A stretch of DNA of 20,977 nt from Bacteroidota bacterium. GTDB lineage: Bacteria > Bacteroidota > Bacteroidia > Bacteroidales > Lentimicrobiaceae. The notes under the pieces were generated by a model. It did not search any database, was not told the DNA's origin, and saw only the letters and a list, made by a program, of their open reading frames with translations. The position numbers and the translations under genes are program-made. The DNA is taken from NCBI GenBank assembly GCA_023434665.1, contig JAEYSM010000069.1, positions 1 to 20,977 of the forward strand. The letters run 5' to 3'. This document shows, piece after piece, positions 13,772 through 20,977 of this stretch (position 1 is the first letter of the stretch; every line of letters begins with the position of its first letter).

Positions 13772-14812
13772 ATGACTAGAAGTTTTTATTATTTTTCTAC
13801 CATACTACTTATAACTATTCTTGCCTTCAGTTCCTGCAGAAACACTGAAGAAAAAAATAATGATGAGCGCATTACCAGCGATACAACCATGACGTCAGAG
13901 CTCGAAAGACTGAATGGCGTTGTGAAGGCCAATCCGGAAAAAGCAGAGCCATATCTCGAAAGAGCCAAATATTTTGCCCATAATCAAATGTACAATGAGG
14001 CGCTGGCCGACATTAATTCTGCACTCGACATTAATGGCGATGACCCTGAAGTGTATCAGGCACTTGCAGAAGTATATCTATATTCAGGCAAAACACAGCG
14101 TGCACTCGATGCACTGAAAAAAGCACAGAATATGGCCCCCGCTGATTCTGATATCGACGTTGGAATTGCCAAAGTTTATCTGACTATGAGCGACTACAAA
14201 CAGACCTTCAACTCTTTACGTGAAGCGCTCAGGAAGAATCCCGATAATGCCGAAGCTTTCTTTTTAAGTGGATTAGCCAATGAAGAAATGGGTGATACCA
14301 TCAAGGCTATAGATAGTTACCAGTCGGCTGTTGCCAAAAACAACAAGTATTACGATGCACTGAAGCAATTGGGCATTCTCTTCTCCATAAGACATGATGC
14401 ACTTGCAGTTGATTACTTAAGAAATGCAGCCAGTCTGAGACCTGATCAACCCGACCCGCTCTATATTCTTGGGATGCATTATCAGGAAAACGGTGAGCCG
14501 GATAAAGCACTAAGCGTATATCAGGAAATACTTCAGGTTGATTCAACCTTTAAACTTGCTCATTACAACTCAGGTTATGTGTACCTGGTGTATAAGAATG
14601 AGTTCGACAATGCGATTGACCAGTTTAATAAGGCCATTCAGCTCGATCCTGAATATACCGAAGCATACTATAATCGCGGCTATGCCCATGAACTAATGGG
14701 TGATTTTGAGAGTGCCAGGAAAGATTACCAGCAGGTTCTGAGAATGAGGGTAAATGACGATAAAGCAGTGAACGGCCTCAACAGGATTGATGCAATGGCA
14801 GGTGCTGAATAG
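13772..14812 (+). CDS. TPR-repeat lipoprotein
   Basis: Exported protein of 346 residues. A hydrophobic leader (about 5-21) ends in AFSSC with Cys22, a Bacteroidota-style lipobox, followed by a charged linker RNTEEKNNDER. From about residue 42 to the end it is a continuous array of roughly eight tetratricopeptide repeats. Clear examples are AEPYLERAKYFAHNQMYNEA, PEVYQALAEVYLYSGKTQRA, AEAFFLSGLANEEMGDTIKA, PDPLYILGMHYQENGEPDKA and TEAYYNRGYAHELMGDFESA. TPR arrays bind other proteins, so this is likely a periplasm-facing scaffold or assembly factor, but no partner can be named from sequence. The gene has its own promoter. Its stop codon lies directly against the stop codon of the convergent Hpt gene with no base between them. 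Confidence 0.88.
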   Translation: MTRSFYYFSTILLITILAFSSCRNTEEKNNDERITSDTTMTSELERLNGVVKANPEKAEPYLERAKYFAHNQMYNEALADINSALDINGDDPEVYQALAEVYLYSGKTQRALDALKKAQNMAPADSDIDVGIAKVYLTMSDYKQTFNSLREALRKNPDNAEAFFLSGLANEEMGDTIKAIDSYQSAVAKNNKYYDALKQLGILFSIRHDALAVDYLRNAASLRPDQPDPLYILGMHYQENGEPDKALSVYQEILQVDSTFKLAHYNSGYVYLVYKNEFDNAIDQFNKAIQLDPEYTEAYYNRGYAHELMGDFESARKDYQQVLRMRVNDDKAVNGLNRIDAMAGAE

Positions 14813-15181
14813 TTAGTCTGAAATTTCCTTTTTCAGTTCCCGCAGGTCAGATACCATCTCGATTACACTGTCCCTGAGGTTATCAACTCTGGCAATTACA
14901 TCAGCTTCAACGAATGTTTCCCCGTTGTTTTCAATATATTCGTGACCTGAAAACTCAAGATCTCTTGCAATCTGCCATGCATCAGGAGCACAGAAATTAG
15001 CAATTACTCCTTTAATACCATGGGCATCAAAGCGTAGATCCTTGAAATTGTGTTCCCTCACGTCCTTGTATATCTTTTCAAGGCGGCCTTCGTATTCATT
15101 AAGGAATATGTCGATGATCTCAACCAGCAAAGATTTGTCGAAATAGCTATATGTCTCCAGAAACTCTTCTTTATTAACCAT
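14813..15181 (-). CDS. Hpt (histidine phosphotransfer) domain protein
   Basis: Small stand-alone phosphotransfer protein of 122 residues that would carry phosphate between receiver domains in a multistep phosphorelay. The four-helix-bundle pattern is visible: LLVEIIDIFLNEYEGRLEKI, then LRFDAHGIKGVIANFCAPDA with phosphoacceptor His54 and the following Lys57-Gly58 of the Hpt signature AHxxKG. Further helices follow to the acidic, Lys-rich C-terminus. The candidate partner nearest by is the single receiver protein at 2046-2429, but the two are 12 kb apart and the link is inference. It has its own -7 box, so it probably does not depend on the Feo transcript upstream. Confidence 0.87.
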   Translation of the reverse strand: MVNKEEFLETYSYFDKSLLVEIIDIFLNEYEGRLEKIYKDVREHNFKDLRFDAHGIKGVIANFCAPDAWQIARDLEFSGHEYIENNGETFVEADVIARVDNLRDSVIEMVSDLRELKKEISD

Positions 15182-15227
15182 ATTGTAGTTGTAAAAGTCT
15201 GCTTGAAAATTTATGGTAAAAGGTCAG

Positions 15228-15235
15228 CAAATATA
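15228..15235 (-). promoter_or_regulatory. -7 box for the Hpt gene
   Basis: On the minus strand this reads TATATTTG, a full TAnnTTTG match, 46 bp before the ATG at 15181. No good -33 element is found. The 7-bp repeat array lies just upstream of it. Confidence 0.45.
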
Positions 15236-15261
15236 TGATTTTTGTTTGAGCACCGATGCTA

Positions 15262-15345
15262 TCAGTTATCAACTTTCAGCTTTCAGCAGTCAGCTCTCAG
15301 CACTGAGCACTCAGCAATTAGCAGTCGGCAGTTAGCTATCAAATC
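15262..15345 (-). repeat. Degenerate 7-bp tandem repeat (array 2), inverted copy of array 1 family
   Basis: Twelve consecutive 7-bp units with no break on the plus strand: TCAGTTA, TCAACTT, TCAGCTT, TCAGCAG, TCAGCTC, TCAGCAC, TGAGCAC, TCAGCAA, TTAGCAG, TCGGCAG, TTAGCTA, TCAAATC. The consensus TCAGCAG is a rotation of the reverse complement of the TGCTGAC unit at 2431-2518. It begins 13 bp past the stop of the Cys-rich gene on the minus strand. Confidence 0.85.
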
Positions 15346-15358
15346 ATAAACAAGAACA

Positions 15359-15547
15359 TCATTCCTTTGCTTGTTTTGCCTCGTCGATCTTTTTCTTTAG
15401 TTCCATTACAGAGCATCCAGAGCAATCAGAAGCACAACCTTCACAACCTGACTTTTTACCCGTTACTGATCGGAATATCCTGTAGCCGGCTAATATGATG
15501 GCTGCGCCAACAATGATGAAAACTATTATCTCCTGAATATTTATCAT
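15359..15547 (-). CDS. FeoB-associated Cys-rich membrane peptide
   Basis: Small protein of 62 residues with one N-terminal membrane helix (IIVFIIVGAAIILAGYRIF) followed by a Cys cluster Cys35-x2-Cys38-x3-Cys42-x2-Cys45 and a Lys-rich tail. This is the layout of the FeoB-associated Cys-rich family, usually encoded next to feoB and thought to help ferrous iron transport or bind iron at the inner face of the membrane. Its exact role is unproven. It is the third gene of the minus-strand iron cluster, 43 bp after the M50-like gene and about 800 bp downstream of feoAB, so it is probably on the same transcript. A short leader and an ATG at 15547 are the only reasonable start. Confidence 0.85.
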   Translation of the reverse strand: MINIQEIIVFIIVGAAIILAGYRIFRSVTGKKSGCEGCASDCSGCSVMELKKKIDEAKQAKE

Positions 15548-15590
15548 GTTTTAAACTCCTTCAATTATTTCCTGAATTCCCTGAAAGCCA

Positions 15591-16301
15591 TCAAATCGCA
15601 CTGAGGCCGGGAAAGTAATTTACAGCCACATAAAATATTATTATCCCTGTAACCGTCAGGTTAACAAGTGCCCAGAAGCCAGCCGGTATTCCGGTTGATT
15701 TTTCCAGGTTGTACATATCGCCGGCTTTGCGGGGTTGAGAGAGACCTACAGCGGTTATATGAAGTGTGGAGGAAATTGTCTCGGTAAACGAAATCATGCA
15801 GGCAAACAACATCAGCACTTTAAGGATGGGTGCTCCTCCATAATACATGGCCACTATGATCAGCAAAGAAAAAAGGAGCAGCCAGATGATTCCAAATACA
15901 TTCCTGACAAACAGAATCAGATCTATCAGCATCAGCGAAAGCAGGATAAAAGCAACCATCATGTGGTGACCGTTCATGGTCATTACGAGGAATACCGAAC
16001 TCAATAATGCTGCAAAAGGATACCCGATAAAAGTCGTAATGAAAGCACTTAGTTTACTCCGGCTTTTTGTCTGAGCCAGTCCTGATGTGTCGTTGTTAAT
16101 TTCTATTTTAACCACTTCACCACTCGTAACAATTGCACCAATGGCGTGACCTGTCTCATGCAATACAGTGTTCAGCGTACGGAAGAACACGCCTATAAAT
16201 GGCATTCTGTTTATAAGAAAAGCCACAAAAAACAACAAATAGAACGATCGCACCTGATTTGCTGTAAGCCATGTAGTTAATGATTCAATTAGTTCCATCA
16301 T
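15591..16301 (-). CDS. M50-like integral membrane zinc metalloprotease (peptidase M50B type)
   Basis: Membrane protein of 236 residues with about six hydrophobic segments. It carries HETGH (His48, Glu49, His52) in LNTVLHETGHAIGAI, the HExxH zinc-binding motif. A C-terminal AGDMYNLEKSTGIPAGFW follows, where Asp195 matches the third zinc ligand of M50B-like proteins. The family includes intramembrane site-2-type proteases, but this compact form has no PDZ domain and no characterised member that I know. Two adjacent ATG codons open the gene. It lies 49 bp after feoAB and 43 bp before the FeoB-associated peptide, both on the same strand, so it is probably part of the iron operon. Whether it processes FeoB, the Cys-rich peptide or something else cannot be told. 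Confidence 0.82.
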   Translation of the reverse strand: MMELIESLTTWLTANQVRSFYLLFFVAFLINRMPFIGVFFRTLNTVLHETGHAIGAIVTSGEVVKIEINNDTSGLAQTKSRSKLSAFITTFIGYPFAALLSSVFLVMTMNGHHMMVAFILLSLMLIDLILFVRNVFGIIWLLLFSLLIIVAMYYGGAPILKVLMLFACMISFTETISSTLHITAVGLSQPRKAGDMYNLEKSTGIPAGFWALVNLTVTGIIIFYVAVNYFPGLSAI

Positions 16302-16350
16302 AGACTTAAATATACCGCTTTCAATTTAACCTGATTACTCATTAACTACT

Positions 16351-18861
16351 TCACATAATCAACGACCCTATCTGATAAGTCAGTAATGACGCAATATACG
16401 CCAAAAGCGTTGTATAAACAACCACAAAGGCGGCCCATTTAAATGCTCCCGACTCCCGCCGGATAGCAGCAATTACAGCTATACACGGGAAGTATATCAG
16501 GATAAAGAACATAAAGCTCAATGCAACCAGTGGTGTAAATACCGGTTGTCCTTTTTTCGGCCCTTCGGTATATTTCTGTTGCTGCAACTTACCGATCAGC
16601 GAGGCATCTCCGGCCTCAGTATCTGCCTGGTATAAAACACCCAGAGTACCCACAGTTACCTCTTTAGCCGCAACACCGGTAAGTAAAGCCACACTCATTT
16701 TCCAGTCGAACCCAAGCGGCTCCATGGCAGGTTCAATAAATCTTCCTATTCTGCCTATATAGCTGTTAAGCTGACGGTTACTCTCCATTTCAGCTTCTAC
16801 CACCATGACTTCGGTATTTTCCTTTTCTTTCAGTGAATTAATGACTTCACCCGATTGCTGCGTCTGCATGATCATGGTGGCATATTGTGAACGGATATCG
16901 GCAATCCGGTTCTCATATTGTGAATCATTCCTGGTATCTCTCGGGAAATAACCCAGTGCCCAAATTATAATAGACGCTACGAGAATTACGCCTCCCATTT
17001 TACGAAGGTACTGCTCAGCCCTGTTCCACATATGTTTAATGGTGGTCCTGACAGTAGGAATGCGGTATGGAGGCAGTTCCATCACAAATGGAATATCGGC
17101 CTTCCTGAAGAATGTCTTTTTGAATAATAATGAAGATAAAACAGCCAGTGCCACACCAACTCCATACATTAAAAATAAGATAGAACCCTGGTTGCTTACA
17201 AAGAAAGCACTAATGAAAAGCACGTACACAGGAAGGCGGGCACTGCACGACATGAATGGATTTATAAGCATGGTTATCAGTCGATCACGCTTGCTCTCAA
17301 TGATTCTGGTGGAAAGAATTGCCGGCACATTGCATCCAAAGCCCATTATTAGTGGAATAAATGATTTACCGTGCAGACCGATCTTATGCATCACTTTATC
17401 CATTATAAATACGGCACGGGCCATATAACCGGTGTCCTCCATCAGCGAAATAAAAAGGTACAGCAAGAGGATGTTGGGCAGGAAAATGATAACGCCCCCT
17501 ACCCCTCCTATCACACCCTGAATGAGCAGGTCCTTGAGCATACCTTCGGGCATCCACAACGAAACCTGCACTGAAATCCAGTTTACTATACTTTCAATCC
17601 AGCCCATGGGATATTCGCCCAAGGAAAAGGTCCCGTAAAAAGTGAGCCACATCAGGAATACAAATATGGGTATCCCCCATACTTTGTGAGTGACAATCGT
17701 ATCAATCACTTCACTCGTTTTTCGCTGATAAATCGGATTCAGAGTGAATGTTTCTTTTAGTGCACCTGCAATGAAACCATACTTAGCATCTGAGATCAGG
17801 CTTTCGGTGTCCTGATTCATTGTCGTTTCTATCCTCTCAATCTCCTTGTCGCAGGTCTCAATAATTTCCCTGAAGTTGTCGGATTTTTCCAGTGCAACTT
17901 CAGTAGCCCTGTCCTTTTCGAGCAGTTTGATGGCCAGGAAACGCGAAGAGACGCGGTTTACCAATCCATTGAACGCTGACTTATAAATCAGATCCTGCAT
18001 TTTATTAATGGCAGGTTCTATTACCTTCCCATAACTGATATGTATGTGACGGTGTGTGGTGTCGCGATCCTCATATACGTCGATGATCTTCTGCAGCAGT
18101 TCATTAACCCCTTTTCCCTTTGAACCCACTGTTGGGACCAATGGAATGCCAAGCAGCATCCCTAATCGCTTGTAATCGAGCTTATTACCACTCGATTCGA
18201 ATTCATCATACATATTCAGTACCCCTACCATTCTGATATCCATATCAATCAGTTGAGTAGTGAGGTACAAATTCCTTTCAAGGTTTGAGCTGTCAATTAT
18301 GTTGACCACCACATCGGGCACATTGTCAATAATGAAATCTCTCACAAACAACTCTTCAGGAGTATACGCTGTAATGGAATAAGTGCCGGGGAGGTCGGTC
18401 ACATTAAAGGTATATCCGCCTTTATGAAACCTTGCTTCCTTGGCTTCGACTGTCACCCCCGAATAATTGCCTACATGCTCCTTAAGACCGGAGGCATGAT
18501 TAAACAGAGTGGTTTTGCCCGAATTAGGATTTCCGACAAGGGCTACATTAATGGTCTTTTTCTTTTCCTGGGCAGCAGTTTTGAACAGCTGACCAATGCG
18601 GGAACCTATTTCAATATCGGTTTGTTGTGCGGTTTCAGATTCGGTAAGTATCTCTATGAGTCTGGCTTCAGCATTACGCAGCGACACATTGTAATTCATT
18701 ACTCTGTACTCAACAGGGTCCATTAATGGTGCCCTTTGAATTACGCCAACTTCTTTGCCTGAGATGAATCCCATCTCAAGTATTCTTTTACGAAAAGCCC
18801 CTCGGCCTTTAACTTTAGTTATTACTCCTTTTTCCCCGGGAGCGAGATCAGCGAGCGTCAT
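16351..18861 (-). CDS. feoB: FeoA-FeoB fusion, ferrous iron transporter
   Basis: Inner-membrane Fe(II) importer driven by a GTPase-like domain. The 836 residues begin with a FeoA (SH3-like) domain (about 1-73, MTLADLAPGEKGVITKVKGR) and a linker. The G domain follows: G1 GNPNSGKT (110-117), G3 DLPG (156-159), G4 NMYD (216-219), G5-like SKGKG (247-251). After a helical regulatory segment come two gate-type membrane halves with GFGCNVPAILSTRI and MSCSARLPVYVLF, whose Cys residues are conserved in the family. A long charged helix (about 665-715) separates late membrane segments. The fused FeoA is common in Bacteroidota and replaces a separate feoA gene. The promoter carries a perfect 7-1-7 palindrome, implying metal-dependent repression. 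It leads a cluster with an M50-like protease and a Cys-rich partner. Confidence 0.97.
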   Translation of the reverse strand: MTLADLAPGEKGVITKVKGRGAFRKRILEMGFISGKEVGVIQRAPLMDPVEYRVMNYNVSLRNAEARLIEILTESETAQQTDIEIGSRIGQLFKTAAQEKKKTINVALVGNPNSGKTTLFNHASGLKEHVGNYSGVTVEAKEARFHKGGYTFNVTDLPGTYSITAYTPEELFVRDFIIDNVPDVVVNIIDSSNLERNLYLTTQLIDMDIRMVGVLNMYDEFESSGNKLDYKRLGMLLGIPLVPTVGSKGKGVNELLQKIIDVYEDRDTTHRHIHISYGKVIEPAINKMQDLIYKSAFNGLVNRVSSRFLAIKLLEKDRATEVALEKSDNFREIIETCDKEIERIETTMNQDTESLISDAKYGFIAGALKETFTLNPIYQRKTSEVIDTIVTHKVWGIPIFVFLMWLTFYGTFSLGEYPMGWIESIVNWISVQVSLWMPEGMLKDLLIQGVIGGVGGVIIFLPNILLLYLFISLMEDTGYMARAVFIMDKVMHKIGLHGKSFIPLIMGFGCNVPAILSTRIIESKRDRLITMLINPFMSCSARLPVYVLFISAFFVSNQGSILFLMYGVGVALAVLSSLLFKKTFFRKADIPFVMELPPYRIPTVRTTIKHMWNRAEQYLRKMGGVILVASIIIWALGYFPRDTRNDSQYENRIADIRSQYATMIMQTQQSGEVINSLKEKENTEVMVVEAEMESNRQLNSYIGRIGRFIEPAMEPLGFDWKMSVALLTGVAAKEVTVGTLGVLYQADTEAGDASLIGKLQQQKYTEGPKKGQPVFTPLVALSFMFFILIYFPCIAVIAAIRRESGAFKWAAFVVVYTTLLAYIASLLTYQIGSLIM

Positions 18862-18890
18862 GTATTCTATTTAGAATCGTTTTAAAGAAG

Positions 18891-18906
18891 CAAAAGTATT
18901 ACTTTT
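18891..18906 (-). promoter_or_regulatory. feoAB promoter -7 box overlapped by a perfect 7-1-7 palindrome
   Basis: On the minus strand TACTTTTG (complement of 18891-18898) matches TAnnTTTG and lies 29 bp before the feoAB ATG. Overlapping it, 18892-18906 reads AAAAGTA-T-TACTTTT, an exact inverted repeat of two 7-bp arms around one base. This is the geometry of Fur/PerR boxes, so it is a good candidate operator. No clear -33 box is seen. Confidence 0.6.
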
Positions 18907-18950
18907 ATTATTCATGTGGACGCTTTCTGAAAAAAGAATAGAGACTTTTC

Positions 18951-18981
18951 TTGAATTCACTTCTAAAAATAACTACTTTAG
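18951..18981 (+). promoter_or_regulatory. Candidate promoter for the T9SS cargo gene
   Basis: TTG at 18951-18953, a 20-bp spacer and TACTTTAG at 18974-18981, one mismatch from TAnnTTTG. It lies 30 bp before the ATG at 19012 and about 45 bp from the divergent feoAB operator. Confidence 0.45.
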
Positions 18982-19011
18982 AGGCATATATAATAATTAA
19001 ACCCAACATCT

Positions 19012-20706
19012 ATGAAAAAACTTTACGCATTACTATTGGTTTTTTCGCTCACCTCGACGGCTATTGCCCAATGGAGTGACGATCCCTCAGTCAACTCTTT
19101 AATCTCTGATCTCTCCGGAGAACAGGTTATTCCTAAGATAGGAATATGCCAGGATAGTACGCTTTACATTGGATTCTTCTCAAATCAGACAGGCAATTAT
19201 AATGTCAGGTTACAAAAACTCGACTCCGAAGGAAATCAGCTATGGGATCAGAATGGTATTCTGGTTTTCGACGGCCCCACCGATTCATGGGTATCCGACT
19301 GGGGCATGGCAACCGATAAGTTCGGACATGCTATACTGACATTTACATGGACATCAAACGGGTCATGGAACATCAAAGGGTACCGCGTATCTCCCGACGG
19401 CGAGCTTGTTTGGGGTGATGATGGCATTGATATCACAGATAACACCGCATTCAACGCAGCTCCAAAAGTTATGTGCACAGCTGCCGGCAATTCAGTATTT
19501 GCCTGGATGGCTGATGATTTTATTGTTATGCAGAAGGTAAGTCCTGACGGGACTAAACTCTGGGGTGATGCAGGTATCACGATCCAAACCGGCGAAAAGA
19601 CAAGCTGGCCACAGTTCCTTGCTGTTGGAGAAGATGACTTCCTGATGAAATATTATGAGGACAGCGGCCCTTCATGGGCTCCCACCCGTCATCTGGTGGC
19701 TCAGCGATTCGACAGCAACGGACAGCCTGTATGGGATGATCCTGCAATTGTCTCCAATGCCGGTGGTATCACAGCATGGACACAAATCCTGTCATTCATC
19801 AGTGACGGAAATGATGGTTTTTATGTTGCATGGCATGACGACAGGAATAACGATATGATGGTAGAGGCTTTCGTTCAGCATGTGGATGCTGAAGGTAATC
19901 CAACAATGACGCCCAATGGGGTACTGATTACAACCAACGGATCTAATCATCACTTCAATCCATATCTTGCCTTACCTGAAGGATCTGAAAGTGTTTACGC
20001 TTACTGGAGTGAAACCGATGATCTGCAGAATTACAGAGGCATCTATGGCCAGAAGATTTCATCATCCGGGGAAAGAATGTGGACCGATTATGGCAAGGCG
20101 GTCGTTCCATTAATGTACCCTCAGGTAGTCACCCCATGGGCTACTGATGTGTCAGGATCCGATATGGTAATCCTGTACGATGAAGGGAATTCAGCAGCCC
20201 AGCATATAAAAATGATAAAACTCGATAAGGATGGCAGTTTTGTATGGCCTTCTGAGTCGGTTACCATCAGCTCGGCTAACTCTACCAAAGTCCATATGGA
20301 TATGAGTGAATTCGCATACAACCAATGGATTTTAGCCTGGGAGGACAACCGCATAGGCGCTGCAGATATCTACGCACAGAACATTAATGATAATGGCAGC
20401 CTTGGTGTGGATGACACGCCAGTGAGATATCAGACTGTCAAGAGATTATCGGTTTATCCGAATCCTGTTAAAACCAACGGAGTATTGCACTTTAGTATGA
20501 GCAACCTCACTGCCGGCACATTAATAACATACGACAGCTATGGAAGGGAGATTTCGCGAATGAATGTAAGCAAAGGGACTACAGGAATTCCGGTATCGGC
20601 AGTTTTCAACAATGCCGATCCTGTAAATGGATTGTATTTGCTGAATTATGTGACTGAAAGTGAGCGGTATTCGTGTAAACTGTTAATTACAATGCAATCT
20701 CTTTAG
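19012..20706 (+). CDS. Secreted beta-propeller-like protein with type IX secretion C-terminal domain
   Basis: Exported protein of 564 residues. The signal peptide is about 1-20 (MKKLYALLLVF, cut after IAQ or nearby). The C-terminal 85 residues form a T9SS type A sorting domain starting at LSVYPNPV (479-486), with the later NGLYLLNYV and CKLLI strands; this domain directs export across the outer membrane and is normally removed. Between them are eight diverged repeats starting near 68, 123, 173, 230, 288, 346, 401 and 455. Each is built on [QK]-x-[LVIF]-[DS]-x2-G-x3-W (for example QKLDSEGNQLW, QKVSPDGTKLW, QRFDSNGQPVW), with AW or AYW strands between several of them. A spacing of about 50-58 residues suggests propeller blades. 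No catalytic motif is seen; ligand or surface binding is a guess. Confidence 0.88.
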   Translation: MKKLYALLLVFSLTSTAIAQWSDDPSVNSLISDLSGEQVIPKIGICQDSTLYIGFFSNQTGNYNVRLQKLDSEGNQLWDQNGILVFDGPTDSWVSDWGMATDKFGHAILTFTWTSNGSWNIKGYRVSPDGELVWGDDGIDITDNTAFNAAPKVMCTAAGNSVFAWMADDFIVMQKVSPDGTKLWGDAGITIQTGEKTSWPQFLAVGEDDFLMKYYEDSGPSWAPTRHLVAQRFDSNGQPVWDDPAIVSNAGGITAWTQILSFISDGNDGFYVAWHDDRNNDMMVEAFVQHVDAEGNPTMTPNGVLITTNGSNHHFNPYLALPEGSESVYAYWSETDDLQNYRGIYGQKISSSGERMWTDYGKAVVPLMYPQVVTPWATDVSGSDMVILYDEGNSAAQHIKMIKLDKDGSFVWPSESVTISSANSTKVHMDMSEFAYNQWILAWEDNRIGAADIYAQNINDNGSLGVDDTPVRYQTVKRLSVYPNPVKTNGVLHFSMSNLTAGTLITYDSYGREISRMNVSKGTTGIPVSAVFNNADPVNGLYLLNYVTESERYSCKLLITMQSL

Positions 20707-20977
20707 TACCAAATATCTTCAGCGACAACCTCACTCCTGCCTGAATAAAGTCTGGTCCTGAAAAGCCGGCAAACACACCGACATTATATAACAGATTACC
20801 AATACCATAACCCGGCTCGATGTAATTCTTATTATCGGGTGTATATAAGTAACTAAAAAAGAGGCTCTCGGTCCATAGCCTGTTACGCAGCACCGGGAGT
20901 CTCTTTAATAATATAAAAGGCGATTTGTACTGAAAATGTCCCGAAACATAGTGTTCATTAGTGCTGAAAAGATAGTT
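20687..20977 (-). CDS. C-terminal part of a DUF5686-type outer-membrane protein, cut by window edge
   Basis: The minus-strand frame is open to the window edge, so only the last 96 codons are present. The GTG at 20893 is internal, not the start. The visible end reads as outer-membrane strands: FSTNEHYVSGHFQYKSPFIL, LPVLRNRLWTESLFFSYL, YIEPGYGIGNLLYNVGVFAG and a final FIQAGVRLSLKIFG. This pattern resembles the C-terminus of the DUF5686 (carboxypeptidase-regulatory-like plus barrel) family of Bacteroidota, whose function is unknown. The family call rests on recall of this C-terminal pattern, so it is moderate. Its 3' end overlaps the 3' end of the convergent T9SS cargo gene by 20 bp. Confidence 0.65.
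   Translation of the reverse strand, partial: NYLFSTNEHYVSGHFQYKSPFILLKRLPVLRNRLWTESLFFSYLYTPDNKNYIEPGYGIGNLLYNVGVFAGFSGPDFIQAGVRLSLKIFGTKEIAL

Noticed and set aside
2046..15181. A complete receiver-kinase-Hpt phosphorelay encoded as one system
   Set aside because: The Hpt gene is more than 9 kb from the other two with many unrelated genes between, and the kinase acceptor site is doubtful. It is kept only as a weak hypothesis.

Overview
The window reads as chromosomal DNA from a member of the Bacteroidota, probably on the Bacteroidales side. Signs of this are a secreted protein with a type IX secretion C-terminal domain, a DUF5686-type outer-membrane protein, a DUF5063 protein, a succinyl-CoA:acetate-type CoA-transferase, a FeoA-FeoB fusion with its Cys-rich partner, and many promoters fitting the Bacteroidota pattern (TTTG or TTG, about 19-21 bp, then TAnnTTTG). 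Base composition looks even throughout. I see no insertion sequence, prophage, integrase, tRNA, rRNA or CRISPR array.

Layout. 1-1893 (+): the 3' part of a Fur/PerR-like regulator, a Dps ferritin, a perfect 13-bp inverted repeat overlapping a promoter, then endonuclease IV, together an oxidative-stress and iron block. 2046-5178: a stand-alone receiver-domain response regulator (+) converges on a two-gene operon (-) of a CoA-transferase followed 7 bp later by an unusual PAS sensor kinase. The whole gap between the convergent genes is a 7-bp-period repeat. 5383-8543 (+): an AcuI/YhdH-type reductase overlapping a BASS-type transporter, then trmD and rplS, ended by a clear terminator. 8687-13621 (+): a single-POTRA outer-membrane barrel protein, a DUF5063 protein, endonuclease III, an overlapping Bcp peroxiredoxin, and recA with a terminator. 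13772-14812 (+): a TPR lipoprotein whose stop codon touches the stop of a convergent Hpt phosphotransfer gene. 15359-18861 (-): a ferrous-iron cluster of feoAB, an M50-like membrane metalloprotease and a FeoB-associated Cys-rich peptide. A second 7-bp repeat array of the same family lies between this cluster and the Hpt gene. 19012-20977: a beta-propeller-like T9SS cargo (+) overlapping the 3' end of a DUF5686-type gene (-) that runs off the window.

How the genes fit together. Iron and redox handling recurs: PerR-like/Dps, Bcp, and FeoAB with its partners. DNA repair also recurs: nfo, nth and recA. Receiver, kinase and Hpt modules occur as separate genes and could form a phosphorelay. That is inference, because the kinase lacks His at the place where related kinases have it.

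Most of the window is ordinary core genome. The parts most worth a second look are a perfect 7-1-7 palindrome on the feoAB promoter, the two 7-bp repeat arrays in opposite orientation, the aberrant kinase coupled to a CoA-transferase, and the M50 protease inside the Feo cluster.
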